From NCBI RefSeq assembly GCF_000807855.2, contig NZ_JRYR02000002.1:1393429-1457428 (forward strand): a DNA stretch of 64,000 nt. Direction: 5' to 3'. Below, in pieces: positions 37,425-46,892 of this stretch (position 1 is the stretch's first letter; every line of letters starts with the position of its first letter). The notes under the pieces are model-generated. The model had not been told where the DNA came from, did no database searches, and worked only from the letters and a program-made list of their open reading frames with translations. The DNA is from Flammeovirga pacifica. Lineage in GTDB: Bacteria > Bacteroidota > Bacteroidia > Cytophagales > Flammeovirgaceae. Both the position numbers and the translations under genes were made by a program.

Positions 37425-40400
37425 ATGAATTTAAAACTAACTTATTTAGTCATTCTGTTTGCATCTTTAACTGCATCTGCACAAAAAGTACAGTTAACTG
37501 TTAATGGAACACAAAGAAGCCACACAATACATCCTAATATTCAAGGACAAGGACTCTCTTATTCTGTAGAAACAGATTCTATTTATGAAGATGGGGCAAT
37601 GGCACAACTATTTAAAGATGTTGGTGCTGGTTTTTTACGTTGGCCGGGCGGAACACCTACTTCTATGTACCATTGGAATGACCTTGGGGCTGGATGGGTA
37701 GACAACTGGAACCCAAATTATCCGGAAGAATGGACACCTCACCCTTCTGAATTTATGGATTTGGATGAATACATGACATTAACTCGTGCTGCTGGAACTC
37801 AACCAATGGTAGGTATTAATATGAGTTCTGGTATGGAATGGGGACGCGTAGATGACGGTGTTGCTGAGGCTGTAGCTTTAGTGAAATATTGTATTGACAA
37901 TGATTTTGATGCCAAATGTTTTTTCTTAGATAACGAAACGTACCACCACGGTAACGGTTATAATAAAGACATGAGAGGTGATGGCGGACATTGGACTGCT
38001 GCTAACTATGCACAACAAATTAATTTGTATGCCGATTCTATCAAAAAATATATCCCTGATGCTAAATTTTTCATCAATTGGAGAGATCAATTCAGTAATA
38101 ATGTATCTGATTATGAAACTTTACTTACTGTAGCGGGTCACAATATTGATTATGTAGACGTACATTGGTATTGGAAATGGGGAGTATCGAACTGGGCAGA
38201 TTGGAAAGCCAAAACACCTATGGAATACGAGACAGCATCATACGATGGTGGTTCTTACGTAGAAGAAGTGGCTTACTTTAATAACTTGGCAGCTTCTTTA
38301 GGAAAATCTCATATTAAGGTGGCAGTTTTAGAATGGAACATTGCTCCTGGAGATCATAATTCTAATCCCGATCATACGGAATATATGACCGCATTAATGC
38401 AGTCTGAAATGCAAATGCAATTTATGCAAGCGGGTATTGAATATGCCTCTATGTGGACTTCGCATTGGAAAGAGAGCTCAAAGTCAGAATTTCTAACTTT
38501 AATCAATTCTGATAATGACCATGCACCAAGTGCTTCTGCTGCTATGTTTGAACTGTACCATCATGCTATAGGAGGTCAGATTACATCATCTTCTGTATCA
38601 GATAGTAATATCATGACAACAACTGTTGTAAAAGGAAATAAAACGTATGTCTATCTCCTTAATAAAAATGATGAGAATAAATCTGTAGAGTTCAATTTTA
38701 ATAATTTAAACGTCACTTCTGTAGATCAGGCACTACGTTTTAGTGATCCGGGTGAATTGTCTCCTATCTCACTATGGAATTCTACAACCACAGGGAATTA
38801 TGTGGCAAGTATACAAGCAAATTCATTAACAATGGTTTCTTTTAATTATGAAGCAAACACAGAGTTACTTTTTAATGGCGATTTTGAAAATGGATTAAGC
38901 AGTTGGGATTCTTGGAATTCACCTACGGTAACTTCTGATGCTCAAAATGGAAATTCTGCCATTAAAATTGAGAATTCAGGATCATTTAATCAATGGGTAA
39001 CGGTAGAACCATCAACAACATATAAACTAACGGCTTTTGTGAAAACAGATAATTCAGCAAAAAAAGTAGTATTGGGTGTTGGTAATAATGGGGGTAATAT
39101 TGCCACTAAGGATATTTTTTCTACCTCTTATAAAGAACATGAAGTAGTATTTACTACAGATGCTAACACAACATCTGTTCAGGCTTGGGTTTGGCTACCA
39201 GAAAGTAATGGTACGAGTGCGTATGCAGATAATATGTCTTTAACAAAAGTAGAAGAAGTAAGTAACGAACCTGTTACAAGTCTTTCACTTTCTCATGAGA
39301 ATGAAACAGTATATTCATCTACTACTTTAAAAGTATCTGCCACTATTCTTCCCACAAATGCATCAGATAAAAGTGTAGTTTGGGAGAGTGATAATACAGC
39401 AACTGCAACAGTAAATGCAAACGGATTGGTAACTGCTCTAACGCCCGGAACGGCTACTATTACAGCAACAACAAATGATGGTGGGTTTACAGCGAACACA
39501 ACTATTACGGTAATTGCAGCTCAAGTAAATGGAATCATTTCTCCTATTCAAGGCAATAGTTATGACATCGCTTCTGGAATTGATTTTTCATTTAGTGCTG
39601 CTCCAGAAACAAAGTATATTTATGTTTATGATATGGATTGGAATTTGATTTCTTCACTTACCACACCAAATTTGACATTCTCGTATACACCAACTGCTAC
39701 CGGTGATGTTACTTACCGTTATATTTTCCAAGATGCCAACTGGAAAGATGTAGGAAATGGTACTGTTGATGTATCTATTACAGCCACCGTTCTGAATGCA
39801 GACTTTGAACTAGGGTTAAATTCATGGGGTAATTATGGAGGAACAACTACAGAAACATTAAACCCTCATAATGGCAATACTTCTTTAAAAATTAATGCTA
39901 GAGGTGGTGCTAGCCAGTTCATAAGTTTAAAGAAAAATACAGATTACCAAGTCTCTTTTTATGCTAAAGTAGAAGACCCTTCTGTAGTGGCTAAGTTTAA
40001 TATTAAAAATGCTTTAGGTACAAAGTATTTTGAACAAAATATAGTCGAAAGTATTTATACACAGTTCACTATCAACTTTACAACTGATAATGAAGGAGAA
40101 GAGGCCAAAATTGGATTTTGGAGAGGAAATAATGCAGTTGGAGCAGCTTATTTAGATGATGTTGTAATTAGTGAAGTCACAAGTAGTGCAAGAAAAATCA
40201 CTCCGGAAACATTAGAAAAAGAATTAGAAGAGTTAGTGATTTACCCTAATCCTTCTTCTGATTTTATCACTTTTAGATTGAATAATGTAGAAGGTGAAAA
40301 ATTGCTTCAGATTTATGATTTAGTGGGACAGTCGGTATTGCAGGCTTCTTTTGATTCAAGTATTAAAGTACCTGTATCAAAATTATCTAAAGGTACTTAC

Positions 40401-40460
40401 ATTGTGGTGGTCACAGATCAAAACGGTCACAGAGTACCGAGTAAATTTATCGTGAAATAG
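37425..40460 (+). CDS. T9SS-secreted multimodular clan GH-A glycoside hydrolase
   Basis: This is a 1011-residue secreted enzyme starting at the ATG at 37425, where the signal peptide begins (MNLKLTYLVILFASLTASAQ). Residues about 21-475 look like a clan GH-A TIM barrel. FLRWPGGTPTSMYHWND resembles the GH51/GH39-type entry. Glu171 in LDNETYHHG is the likely acid/base and Glu303 in VLEWNIAPG the likely nucleophile. Next come a CBM4/9-like domain (about 481-610), a Big_2 domain (about 616-700), the accessory module also found in the 18747 protein (about 701-785, GIISPIQGNSYD), a second CBM4/9-like domain (about 789-920) and a T9SS tail. The catalytic domain is distant from that of the 18747 protein, so the two probably cut different bonds. 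GH family not determined. Confidence 0.78.
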   Translation: MNLKLTYLVILFASLTASAQKVQLTVNGTQRSHTIHPNIQGQGLSYSVETDSIYEDGAMAQLFKDVGAGFLRWPGGTPTSMYHWNDLGAGWVDNWNPNYPEEWTPHPSEFMDLDEYMTLTRAAGTQPMVGINMSSGMEWGRVDDGVAEAVALVKYCIDNDFDAKCFFLDNETYHHGNGYNKDMRGDGGHWTAANYAQQINLYADSIKKYIPDAKFFINWRDQFSNNVSDYETLLTVAGHNIDYVDVHWYWKWGVSNWADWKAKTPMEYETASYDGGSYVEEVAYFNNLAASLGKSHIKVAVLEWNIAPGDHNSNPDHTEYMTALMQSEMQMQFMQAGIEYASMWTSHWKESSKSEFLTLINSDNDHAPSASAAMFELYHHAIGGQITSSSVSDSNIMTTTVVKGNKTYVYLLNKNDENKSVEFNFNNLNVTSVDQALRFSDPGELSPISLWNSTTTGNYVASIQANSLTMVSFNYEANTELLFNGDFENGLSSWDSWNSPTVTSDAQNGNSAIKIENSGSFNQWVTVEPSTTYKLTAFVKTDNSAKKVVLGVGNNGGNIATKDIFSTSYKEHEVVFTTDANTTSVQAWVWLPESNGTSAYADNMSLTKVEEVSNEPVTSLSLSHENETVYSSTTLKVSATILPTNASDKSVVWESDNTATATVNANGLVTALTPGTATITATTNDGGFTANTTITVIAAQVNGIISPIQGNSYDIASGIDFSFSAAPETKYIYVYDMDWNLISSLTTPNLTFSYTPTATGDVTYRYIFQDANWKDVGNGTVDVSITATVLNADFELGLNSWGNYGGTTTETLNPHNGNTSLKINARGGASQFISLKKNTDYQVSFYAKVEDPSVVAKFNIKNALGTKYFEQNIVESIYTQFTINFTTDNEGEEAKIGFWRGNNAVGAAYLDDVVISEVTSSARKITPETLEKELEELVIYPNPSSDFITFRLNNVEGEKLLQIYDLVGQSVLQASFDSSIKVPVSKLSKGTYIVVVTDQNGHRVPSKFIVK
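40187..40460 (+). repeat. direct repeat copy 2, T9SS tail coding segment
   Basis: This is the partner of 37084-37357. It codes the sorting tail of the GH-A glycosidase. Many of the differences are third-codon-position changes, so the copies seem both functional and recently shared. Confidence 0.9.
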
Positions 40461-40481
40461 TCATGAATCGAATATAAAGTA

Positions 40482-40517
40482 TTAAGGCAGTATATCTTTT
40501 GGGATATACTGCCTTAA
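40482..40517 (+). terminator. hairpin after the GH-A gene, probable terminator
   Basis: A perfect 15-bp stem (40482-40496 with 40503-40517) has a 6-base loop, 21 bp after the stop codon. The sequence after it (CTATTTAC) is not a clear T run, so it may stop transcription weakly or protect the mRNA end. Confidence 0.65.
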
Positions 40518-40538
40518 CTATTTACAGCCCTGTAGGTA

Positions 40539-40661
40539 TTACAATCTTTTTGTAATGTCTGTTTTAGGAGTGCCTCCAACATTCTTTACGCCATCACATT
40601 TTGGTTCACGAGAATTAGACGGTTTCTTCTTGTTTTTTGACTCTGTTTTAGGCTTAATGAT
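40539..40661 (-). pseudogene. possible 3' remnant of a lost minus-strand gene
   Basis: The minus strand reads 40 residues between TAG at 40662-40664 and the stop at 40539-40541. The product is basic and lysine-rich (KPKTESKNKKKPSNSREPK, then CDGVKNVGGTPKTDITKRL) and has no start codon. The composition is protein-like and more GC-rich than the flanking DNA. The basic end would suit a nucleic-acid-binding protein such as a transposase, but no family was recognised. Confidence 0.3.
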
Positions 40662-40886
40662 CTATTGGAGGTTGTTATGTTTTAGCGTAGAATTTTAATA
40701 GAATATTTAGAATATATACATAAAAAATAGGGTATCAAATAGTGTTATTGATAGATGAAGTAAGAATTTCAAACTATTATGTAATCAGTTTTCTGCTAGT
40801 ATTGAGTCATTTTTGTGTCCCTACATTTTCATGACTTCTTGTTTATTTATGTTGAATTATTACTGACAGGAAACAAACACTTTTTT

Positions 40887-43800
40887 ATGAAACAATTTTT
40901 TAAATTCTTCTTCTTTTTATTGCTCTTACCATTAATTATTACAGCTCAAACAACACTCAATTATTTTGTTCCTTACAACACACAAGGTGATAATTTAATA
41001 CACGTAACCACAGCTGACCTCAATGGTATTGGTGTAAAAGACTTTGTAGTTGCCATGTCTTTAGAAGGAAAAATCATTGCATTTCAACATTCTAAAGAAG
41101 TCACTCAACCTGATAGTGATCATCGGTTATGGGAATACACAAATCTACCTTCTTTAGGTATACGCATTTTTGCTGAAAATGTAATCGCAGAAAGTAAAGG
41201 AGATGAAATCCTTCTACCCGGCACAGATGGACATCTTCGTTTATTATCTTCAACGGGTCAATTACTATTTGATAAAGAAATTAGTAGTGGTGCTTTATAT
41301 ACCGCTACTGTTGGAAAAAATAAAAATGGAGAAACCATTGTCATGACTTCTGGTGTAGATGGTCTTATCTATTTCTTAAATACTCAATTAGATATAATAA
41401 AAACGGTTCGTCCAAAGACCGATAAAACCAATAATAGAGCGGGAGTCATTAGACATTTAGTAGCGGGAGATTTTAATGGGGACGGAAGTGATGATGTGGC
41501 TGCGTTTATCAACAGAAAAAGTTTTCAAGGCAATTGCTTTATCGATTTAATTAATCTTAGCACTTTCCAACGACCTGAATATTGGAATCAATCTTCTGAT
41601 TATATTATTGATGATACTACACCCGGACTTGGTTTTACAGATAAACAACTAGCATTTGCATATGATATTGATAATGATGGTGATGAAGAATTAGTGGCAC
41701 ATTGGGGAGTCTATTATCCTGAAAATGGTACAGGAAGCAGAGAGTTTTCTACTATGATCAATGAAAAAGAAAAACTTACCCTAAAAAAATATGAAAACTT
41801 TGCGCAACAATATTTAAAAGAAGAACATGGTTTTAAAGATCGTGATAAAGAAAAGTTAACCAATACGGGTAAATATTTAATGCAACATGGCCTGCCAGGA
41901 GATTTCAATAATGACGGACATCAACAGTTATTTATGCTCTATGGAGATGACTTATTTTTATCCACTTACTCCAAAGAAAATGCTGCTTTCTCTATCACTG
42001 ATTATACTTGGGCAAATACTGAATATCACTTCTCTGGAATTGCTCGGTTAGAAGATCGAAATGGTGGATATGATAAAGTAGTGCTTTCCGGCCCCGTCAA
42101 TGGAGACGATCATTATTACATTGTGGATGTGAGTACTGAAGATTGGAAAACTGAAGCTCGGAAAATAAATAATCGAGGTACTTTTAAAGAGGTGAATGAT
42201 AATTTAGATCAATTGACAAACGACCTGTTAAGTGCCCCCTCAGAAATTGATGAGAATAGAGACCCTATTTGGTTTGTATCTTCTTCTTTTGGAGGTTATT
42301 TAAGTTGGGAAATGACCGATGCTAACATTGCTGAAAGAGTAGACAATACTTATGAACAAATGCAAGAGTGGTATCAGAAAATAGGTGGACAAAATAATAT
42401 TCGCCTGGCGGTTACTTTACCTACTGAAATTTATGGTGAAACCACTCAAGGTGGACATCCCAATATTACTGCTGAAGGTATAATTAAATACTGTAAAGCA
42501 TTGGCTCAAAAAGGGGTCTACTTTTGTGTCATCATTGGTCATGGTAACCATTTATATATGAACCCCAAAACCTTTGCCGATATTTATGAAGCTTCCATTG
42601 TAGATGGTGAATGTTATATGATGGCAAGAACAAAAGAATTAAAATCTAATGATTATTTCGATTTATATACTCCGCATTTAGATGCTGTCTTAGAAAAGTC
42701 CGACCTTTTAGATGTCCCTCCTCCCATGGTAATGCTGTGTGCTAAAGGAGCAATATTTAGTACATTCACCCAAAATCAAGGAGATGAATATTACCCAAAA
42801 TATAAAGATGTTTTGGTACCCGGTGTTGAAAATTCTAATGTAGGTGTTCAAGATCTGAGTATACAAGAACGTGTGGGATTATGGATGCATGGCGATGTAA
42901 AAAATTGGGGATGTAACATCATTGGTGATAATCTATCGGCCAATCGAGTGGCGGAATGGGGCGGAATGAGAAATGCTCATGTGGTTTTACGACATCTCTT
43001 AGCCCAATATAGTCTTGGAGCAAAAGTATTCAGAATCACCTCGGTAACGAACAAAGACAACCCTTTATTTATTCGTGGAGATGTCACCGGGAAAGATAAA
43101 GAATGGAGTCAGCCTTTTCAAAAAGGAGTTTTGAATTTTCTGAAAATTGTAGAAAAAGGGGTCTATCCGCACCCACAAAACCCAGAAGAAATGAGGGGTA
43201 TTTCACCACTTTCAGTCGCCATTTATGATAGAACAAATCGATTAAATAATATGTCGTATAAACATGATCACGATTTATATACTCCCGATAATAAAGAGTA
43301 TGTATTAAGTAAACTTGCCTGTTGGGACGCTTATACAGATATATCTGAAAATGATATGACTAGTTATATCAGTGGAGCTAAAAGACGTTGGGATAATTTA
43401 TTACCTCAATCTAAAGGTGGCTTTGTTACGGTAGTGCCTCACACAAAAAAAGAAGAAGTAGAGGATAACAAATGGTGTAATATTGCCTATCAAACCGATG
43501 GCAATGATTGGAAGGATTATAGTTTAGCTGAAGGTAGAGGGAAGATATTACAAGATTTAGAAAAACAGCGTCAGTTTTTAGATTTTTATGTAGATGGAGA
43601 ATGTTTTTGGCAAACAGCTAGAAAAAAAGAAGATCCTCTCACCTATTACCTTATGATCATGGGGAATAGCTTTTTAACTCCAAAAGAAAGCATCGTTTCG
43701 ATTAGGGCTGGTAGTACTATTGCCGGTGTATGCGAAATTAAAGATCAACTCACTGGTACAAGCATTGGATCTTTATATACAACCGAAAGTGATATACCCG

Positions 43801-44921
43801 TAAAAATAAAAAAAGGAGTTCCGAGATTTTTTAAAATTACTTTAACTCAAAAGACGAATGATCCTGTTCCAGAAAATGGCGACTTTGAAGCACAACTTTT
43901 AAATTGGAATTACGAAAAAAATGTAATGGCAACTAATGAGGTTTATTATGGTAATTATGCGGCAGAACTCACGGATAATACTAGCATGTACCAATGGAGA
44001 GAGGTAACTCCGGAAACGACTTACACCTTATCTGCGTTTGCAAAAATAAATGACTTTTCCGATGGAAAAGCAATATTTTCTGTACTTTCAGAAGAAAATA
44101 ATACGTTAGGAAGTTGTCTTGTAGAAGAAACAAACTATACAGCTTACCGTATCAAATTTAAAGTTCCAAAAGATGTGCATCGACTAAAATTAGACTACAC
44201 CAATCAAATTATCTCAAAAGGAAAGGCTTATTTAGATGAGGTGATTTTAAAGCCAACTGCCTATATCATTAATTCGGAATTTAATAAAGAATTTTTAGGA
44301 TGGTCAACAGAAGGACAGGTAGAAATTGATCGTAATGAGATCATTGAAAATAATTGGCTAAAAATATCAGGTAAAGGAGAAGTACACCAATGGATTAAGA
44401 CGTTACCTTCTACTACCTACAAAATTTCGATGACTACCCAAAAAAATCAACTTACTGCACAACCTCATTTTTATGTGAATAATGCCTCGGGACAGTCATA
44501 TATTGAAGAAGTGATTACGGAGGGTGATTTACAACGTTCTACCTTTACTTTTACTACAAATGAAGAGGAAGAAGATACCAAAATTGGTTTTTTACAAGAT
44601 GAAGATAACGCTATCTCTTTTTGGGTAGATCAACTCTCTTTAATAGTTGTTGAAAATGATGATGTTACCTCTATACAATCTGATGATTTACAATTGAAGA
44701 TCTATCCTAACCCTGCTTCCGATGTTGTCACTATTAAAGCAGAACATATGAAAGGAATTAAGAAAGTATCAATACTTAATATTGTGGGTCAACCTGTTCT
44801 TTCTACTTCTTTTGAAAACAGCTTACAATTACCTGTTTCTTCTTTACAAAGAGGAACTTACATTGTTGATATATCAGATGAAAATGGACAGAGATCTATT
44901 GAAAAATTGATTATCAAATAA
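40887..44921 (+). CDS. giant T9SS-secreted beta-propeller protein, candidate lambda-carrageenase-like (GH150) or new glycosidase
   Basis: This 1344-residue protein starts at the ATG at 40887 (MKQFFKFFFFLLLLPLIITAQ). Residues about 25-430 contain FG-GAP/PQQ-like propeller blades with Asp-rich calcium-type loops (DFNGDGSDD, DIDNDGDEE, DFNNDGHQ). Residues about 440-985 form a region with TIM-barrel character (IRLAVTLPTEIYGE, GVYFCVIIGHGNHLYMNP, PMVMLCAKGAIF, AKVFRITSVTN). Two CBM4/9-like sandwiches (about 991-1265) and a T9SS tail (IYPNPASDVVTIKA to KLIIK) follow. An N-terminal propeller joined to a second catalytic module is the published plan of Pseudoalteromonas lambda-carrageenase (GH150), but relatedness could not be tested. 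Conserved Glu/Asp in TEIYGE, DGECYMMARTKE and GDEYYP are candidate catalytic residues. Confidence 0.6.
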   Translation: MKQFFKFFFFLLLLPLIITAQTTLNYFVPYNTQGDNLIHVTTADLNGIGVKDFVVAMSLEGKIIAFQHSKEVTQPDSDHRLWEYTNLPSLGIRIFAENVIAESKGDEILLPGTDGHLRLLSSTGQLLFDKEISSGALYTATVGKNKNGETIVMTSGVDGLIYFLNTQLDIIKTVRPKTDKTNNRAGVIRHLVAGDFNGDGSDDVAAFINRKSFQGNCFIDLINLSTFQRPEYWNQSSDYIIDDTTPGLGFTDKQLAFAYDIDNDGDEELVAHWGVYYPENGTGSREFSTMINEKEKLTLKKYENFAQQYLKEEHGFKDRDKEKLTNTGKYLMQHGLPGDFNNDGHQQLFMLYGDDLFLSTYSKENAAFSITDYTWANTEYHFSGIARLEDRNGGYDKVVLSGPVNGDDHYYIVDVSTEDWKTEARKINNRGTFKEVNDNLDQLTNDLLSAPSEIDENRDPIWFVSSSFGGYLSWEMTDANIAERVDNTYEQMQEWYQKIGGQNNIRLAVTLPTEIYGETTQGGHPNITAEGIIKYCKALAQKGVYFCVIIGHGNHLYMNPKTFADIYEASIVDGECYMMARTKELKSNDYFDLYTPHLDAVLEKSDLLDVPPPMVMLCAKGAIFSTFTQNQGDEYYPKYKDVLVPGVENSNVGVQDLSIQERVGLWMHGDVKNWGCNIIGDNLSANRVAEWGGMRNAHVVLRHLLAQYSLGAKVFRITSVTNKDNPLFIRGDVTGKDKEWSQPFQKGVLNFLKIVEKGVYPHPQNPEEMRGISPLSVAIYDRTNRLNNMSYKHDHDLYTPDNKEYVLSKLACWDAYTDISENDMTSYISGAKRRWDNLLPQSKGGFVTVVPHTKKEEVEDNKWCNIAYQTDGNDWKDYSLAEGRGKILQDLEKQRQFLDFYVDGECFWQTARKKEDPLTYYLMIMGNSFLTPKESIVSIRAGSTIAGVCEIKDQLTGTSIGSLYTTESDIPVKIKKGVPRFFKITLTQKTNDPVPENGDFEAQLLNWNYEKNVMATNEVYYGNYAAELTDNTSMYQWREVTPETTYTLSAFAKINDFSDGKAIFSVLSEENNTLGSCLVEETNYTAYRIKFKVPKDVHRLKLDYTNQIISKGKAYLDEVILKPTAYIINSEFNKEFLGWSTEGQVEIDRNEIIENNWLKISGKGEVHQWIKTLPSTTYKISMTTQKNQLTAQPHFYVNNASGQSYIEEVITEGDLQRSTFTFTTNEEEEDTKIGFLQDEDNAISFWVDQLSLIVVENDDVTSIQSDDLQLKIYPNPASDVVTIKAEHMKGIKKVSILNIVGQPVLSTSFENSLQLPVSSLQRGTYIVDISDENGQRSIEKLIIK

Positions 44922-44924
44922 GAT

Positions 44925-44964
44925 AAAAACTCAGGGCTTTAATAATAACAAGTCCTGAGTTTTT
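44925..44964 (+). terminator. intrinsic terminator of the propeller gene
   Basis: AAAACTCAGG pairs with CCTGAGTTTT and is followed by T, starting directly after the stop codon. No other structure was seen in the 280-bp spacer to 45201. Confidence 0.8.
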
Positions 44965-45201
44965 ACATTATATTTTGATTTAACCATTCAGATTCAATTA
45001 CTTCCTTATCATTTTTTATTCCCTCTTTTTCATACTTATTCCTCATGCCTAAATACATTATTATTGTACTCTACAAATAATGACCTTGTACCCTCATAGG
45101 AAAATCAAATTATTATCATTCTAACTTTTTAGAAGTGATAGAGGTTTGATATATTTAGTATATAGCTATCACACTAAAAACCTAATTATTAACCACTTAA
45201 A

Positions 45202-46752
45202 ATGATTAAAAAGCAAAATTTAAATAATATAAATATCACAACTAAAATAATTATTGGTTTTGCAATTGTTACTGCCTCAGTTATTATTTCTATTTCTATT
45301 TCACACAGTAATTCAAATAAGATCATAAAAAGTGGCTATTGGATTTCACATACTCATGAAGTACTTACTCAATTAGGGAACATAGAAGCTTTACTAGTTA
45401 ATTTAGAAACAGGGCAAAGAGGATATCTAATCACAGGCAAACAAGAATATTTAGAGCCTTTCCTAAATAGTAAAAAAATCATTCACAAAGAACTCAAATC
45501 AATAAGAGATTTAACTTCCGATAATGTAAAGCAGACCATCAGAATTGATTCCCTTAAGGTGACTGTTGATAAGAAAATTGAAGAATTAAACCTCACTATC
45601 GATTTACGAAAAAACGTTGGTTTTGAAGCAGCAAAGGAAATCGTTGATAATGATTCCGGTAAACTGTTTATGGATAAAATAAGAATACAAATTGCTGAAA
45701 TTAAGCAAGAAGAATTATATTTATTAGGTATTCGGAGCCAACAACCTGAACAAATAAAAAGATCAAATTTTCTACTTCTTATCGCTCTGTTTGGGTTTAC
45801 AACAATTATTATTATCATAGTTTCATTATACCTATACTACTCTATTAACAAACCAATTTATTACATCAGAGAAGGGTTAGAACACGTGGGGAACGGGAAT
45901 TTGAATTTTAAATTCAACATACAATCAAAAAACGAATTTGGAATGCTTGCCCGATTTATTGAGTCTGTCTTACAGGAACTCAACGAAACTATTGTCTCAA
46001 AAAATGAACTAGAAGATGAAATTATTCGTCGAAAAAAAATTGAAACCGATCTGAATAAAATTAAAACCAAACTTGAAACTAGAAATAAAGAACTCGAACA
46101 ATTTTCTTATATCAGTTCTCATGACTTACAAGAACCTTTAAACATCATTTTATCATTTTCAGAAATATTGATGAAAGAAAAAAATAAAATGAGCTGTACA
46201 GGACAAAAAAGTATTGATGTAATAGCTGAAAATACTTACAGAATGAGAGATTTAATAAAAGATGTTTTAGAGTATTCAAAAATTGGAAAGAAAACCAAGG
46301 AGACCGAGATTGATGTAGAAAAATTAATTGATGACGTATTAAAAACTGATTTAAAAGATTTAATCAATAAAAAACAAGCAAGCATAAAATACATAGGTGA
46401 ACCTTTCAAAATAAAAGGACATAGATATGATTTAATAAAGCTATTCCAAAACCTTATCATTAACGGCATTAAATACACTGAAGAAAAAATTCTACCTGAG
46501 ATTACAATTAATTCAGTAGAACAGGCTGATAATTATAAATTTTCTGTCTCGGATAATGGTATTGGAATTGAAGAATCTCACTTTGGTAAGATCTTTAAAA
46601 TATTTCAAAGATTACATTCGCATGATCAATTTCCTGGTACAGGTATAGGGCTATCCTACTGTAAAAAAGTACTTGAATTACATAATGGTACAATATGGCT
46701 GACCTCAAAAGTAGGCTCCGGTTCAACATTTCATTTTACAATCTCGAAATGA
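45202..46752 (+). CDS. CHASE3-HAMP sensor histidine kinase
   Basis: This 516-residue membrane kinase has a first transmembrane helix at about residues 15-35. A CHASE3 periplasmic domain follows (LLVNLETGQRGYLITGKQEYLEPF). A second helix lies at about 192-215. A HAMP segment (INKPIYYIREGLEHVGNGNLNF) leads into a coiled coil. HisKA has phospho-accepting His307 in ISSHDLQEPLN. The HATPase has NGIKYTEEK, VSDNGIGIEESHF and GTGIGLSYCKKVLELH. The output is of the phytochrome-like kinase type, and no response regulator is adjacent, so it is an orphan. The signal sensed is unknown and a role in carbohydrate regulation is not shown. Confidence 0.93.
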   Translation: MIKKQNLNNINITTKIIIGFAIVTASVIISISISHSNSNKIIKSGYWISHTHEVLTQLGNIEALLVNLETGQRGYLITGKQEYLEPFLNSKKIIHKELKSIRDLTSDNVKQTIRIDSLKVTVDKKIEELNLTIDLRKNVGFEAAKEIVDNDSGKLFMDKIRIQIAEIKQEELYLLGIRSQQPEQIKRSNFLLLIALFGFTTIIIIIVSLYLYYSINKPIYYIREGLEHVGNGNLNFKFNIQSKNEFGMLARFIESVLQELNETIVSKNELEDEIIRRKKIETDLNKIKTKLETRNKELEQFSYISSHDLQEPLNIILSFSEILMKEKNKMSCTGQKSIDVIAENTYRMRDLIKDVLEYSKIGKKTKETEIDVEKLIDDVLKTDLKDLINKKQASIKYIGEPFKIKGHRYDLIKLFQNLIINGIKYTEEKILPEITINSVEQADNYKFSVSDNGIGIEESHFGKIFKIFQRLHSHDQFPGTGIGLSYCKKVLELHNGTIWLTSKVGSGSTFHFTISK

Positions 46753-46892
46753 TAATCAGAGGTTAATTTGTTGAAAACTCTCACCTTAAGTTGACGGAAA
46801 ATAGAACTCACAGAAAGTAGTATCAAAGAAAAAGCAACACCAACTTCATCAATAAAATAGGTAATGATAAAATTGGTGATGATATTGATTTT

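Larger units (their letters stand above)
40461..40886. other. spacer with hairpin, coding remnant and upstream region of the propeller gene
   Basis: The 426 bp hold the hairpin at 40482-40517, a start-less minus-strand frame at 40539-40661, and TTTTTGTGTCC at 40810-40820, about 66 bp before the next start. Confidence 0.45.
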
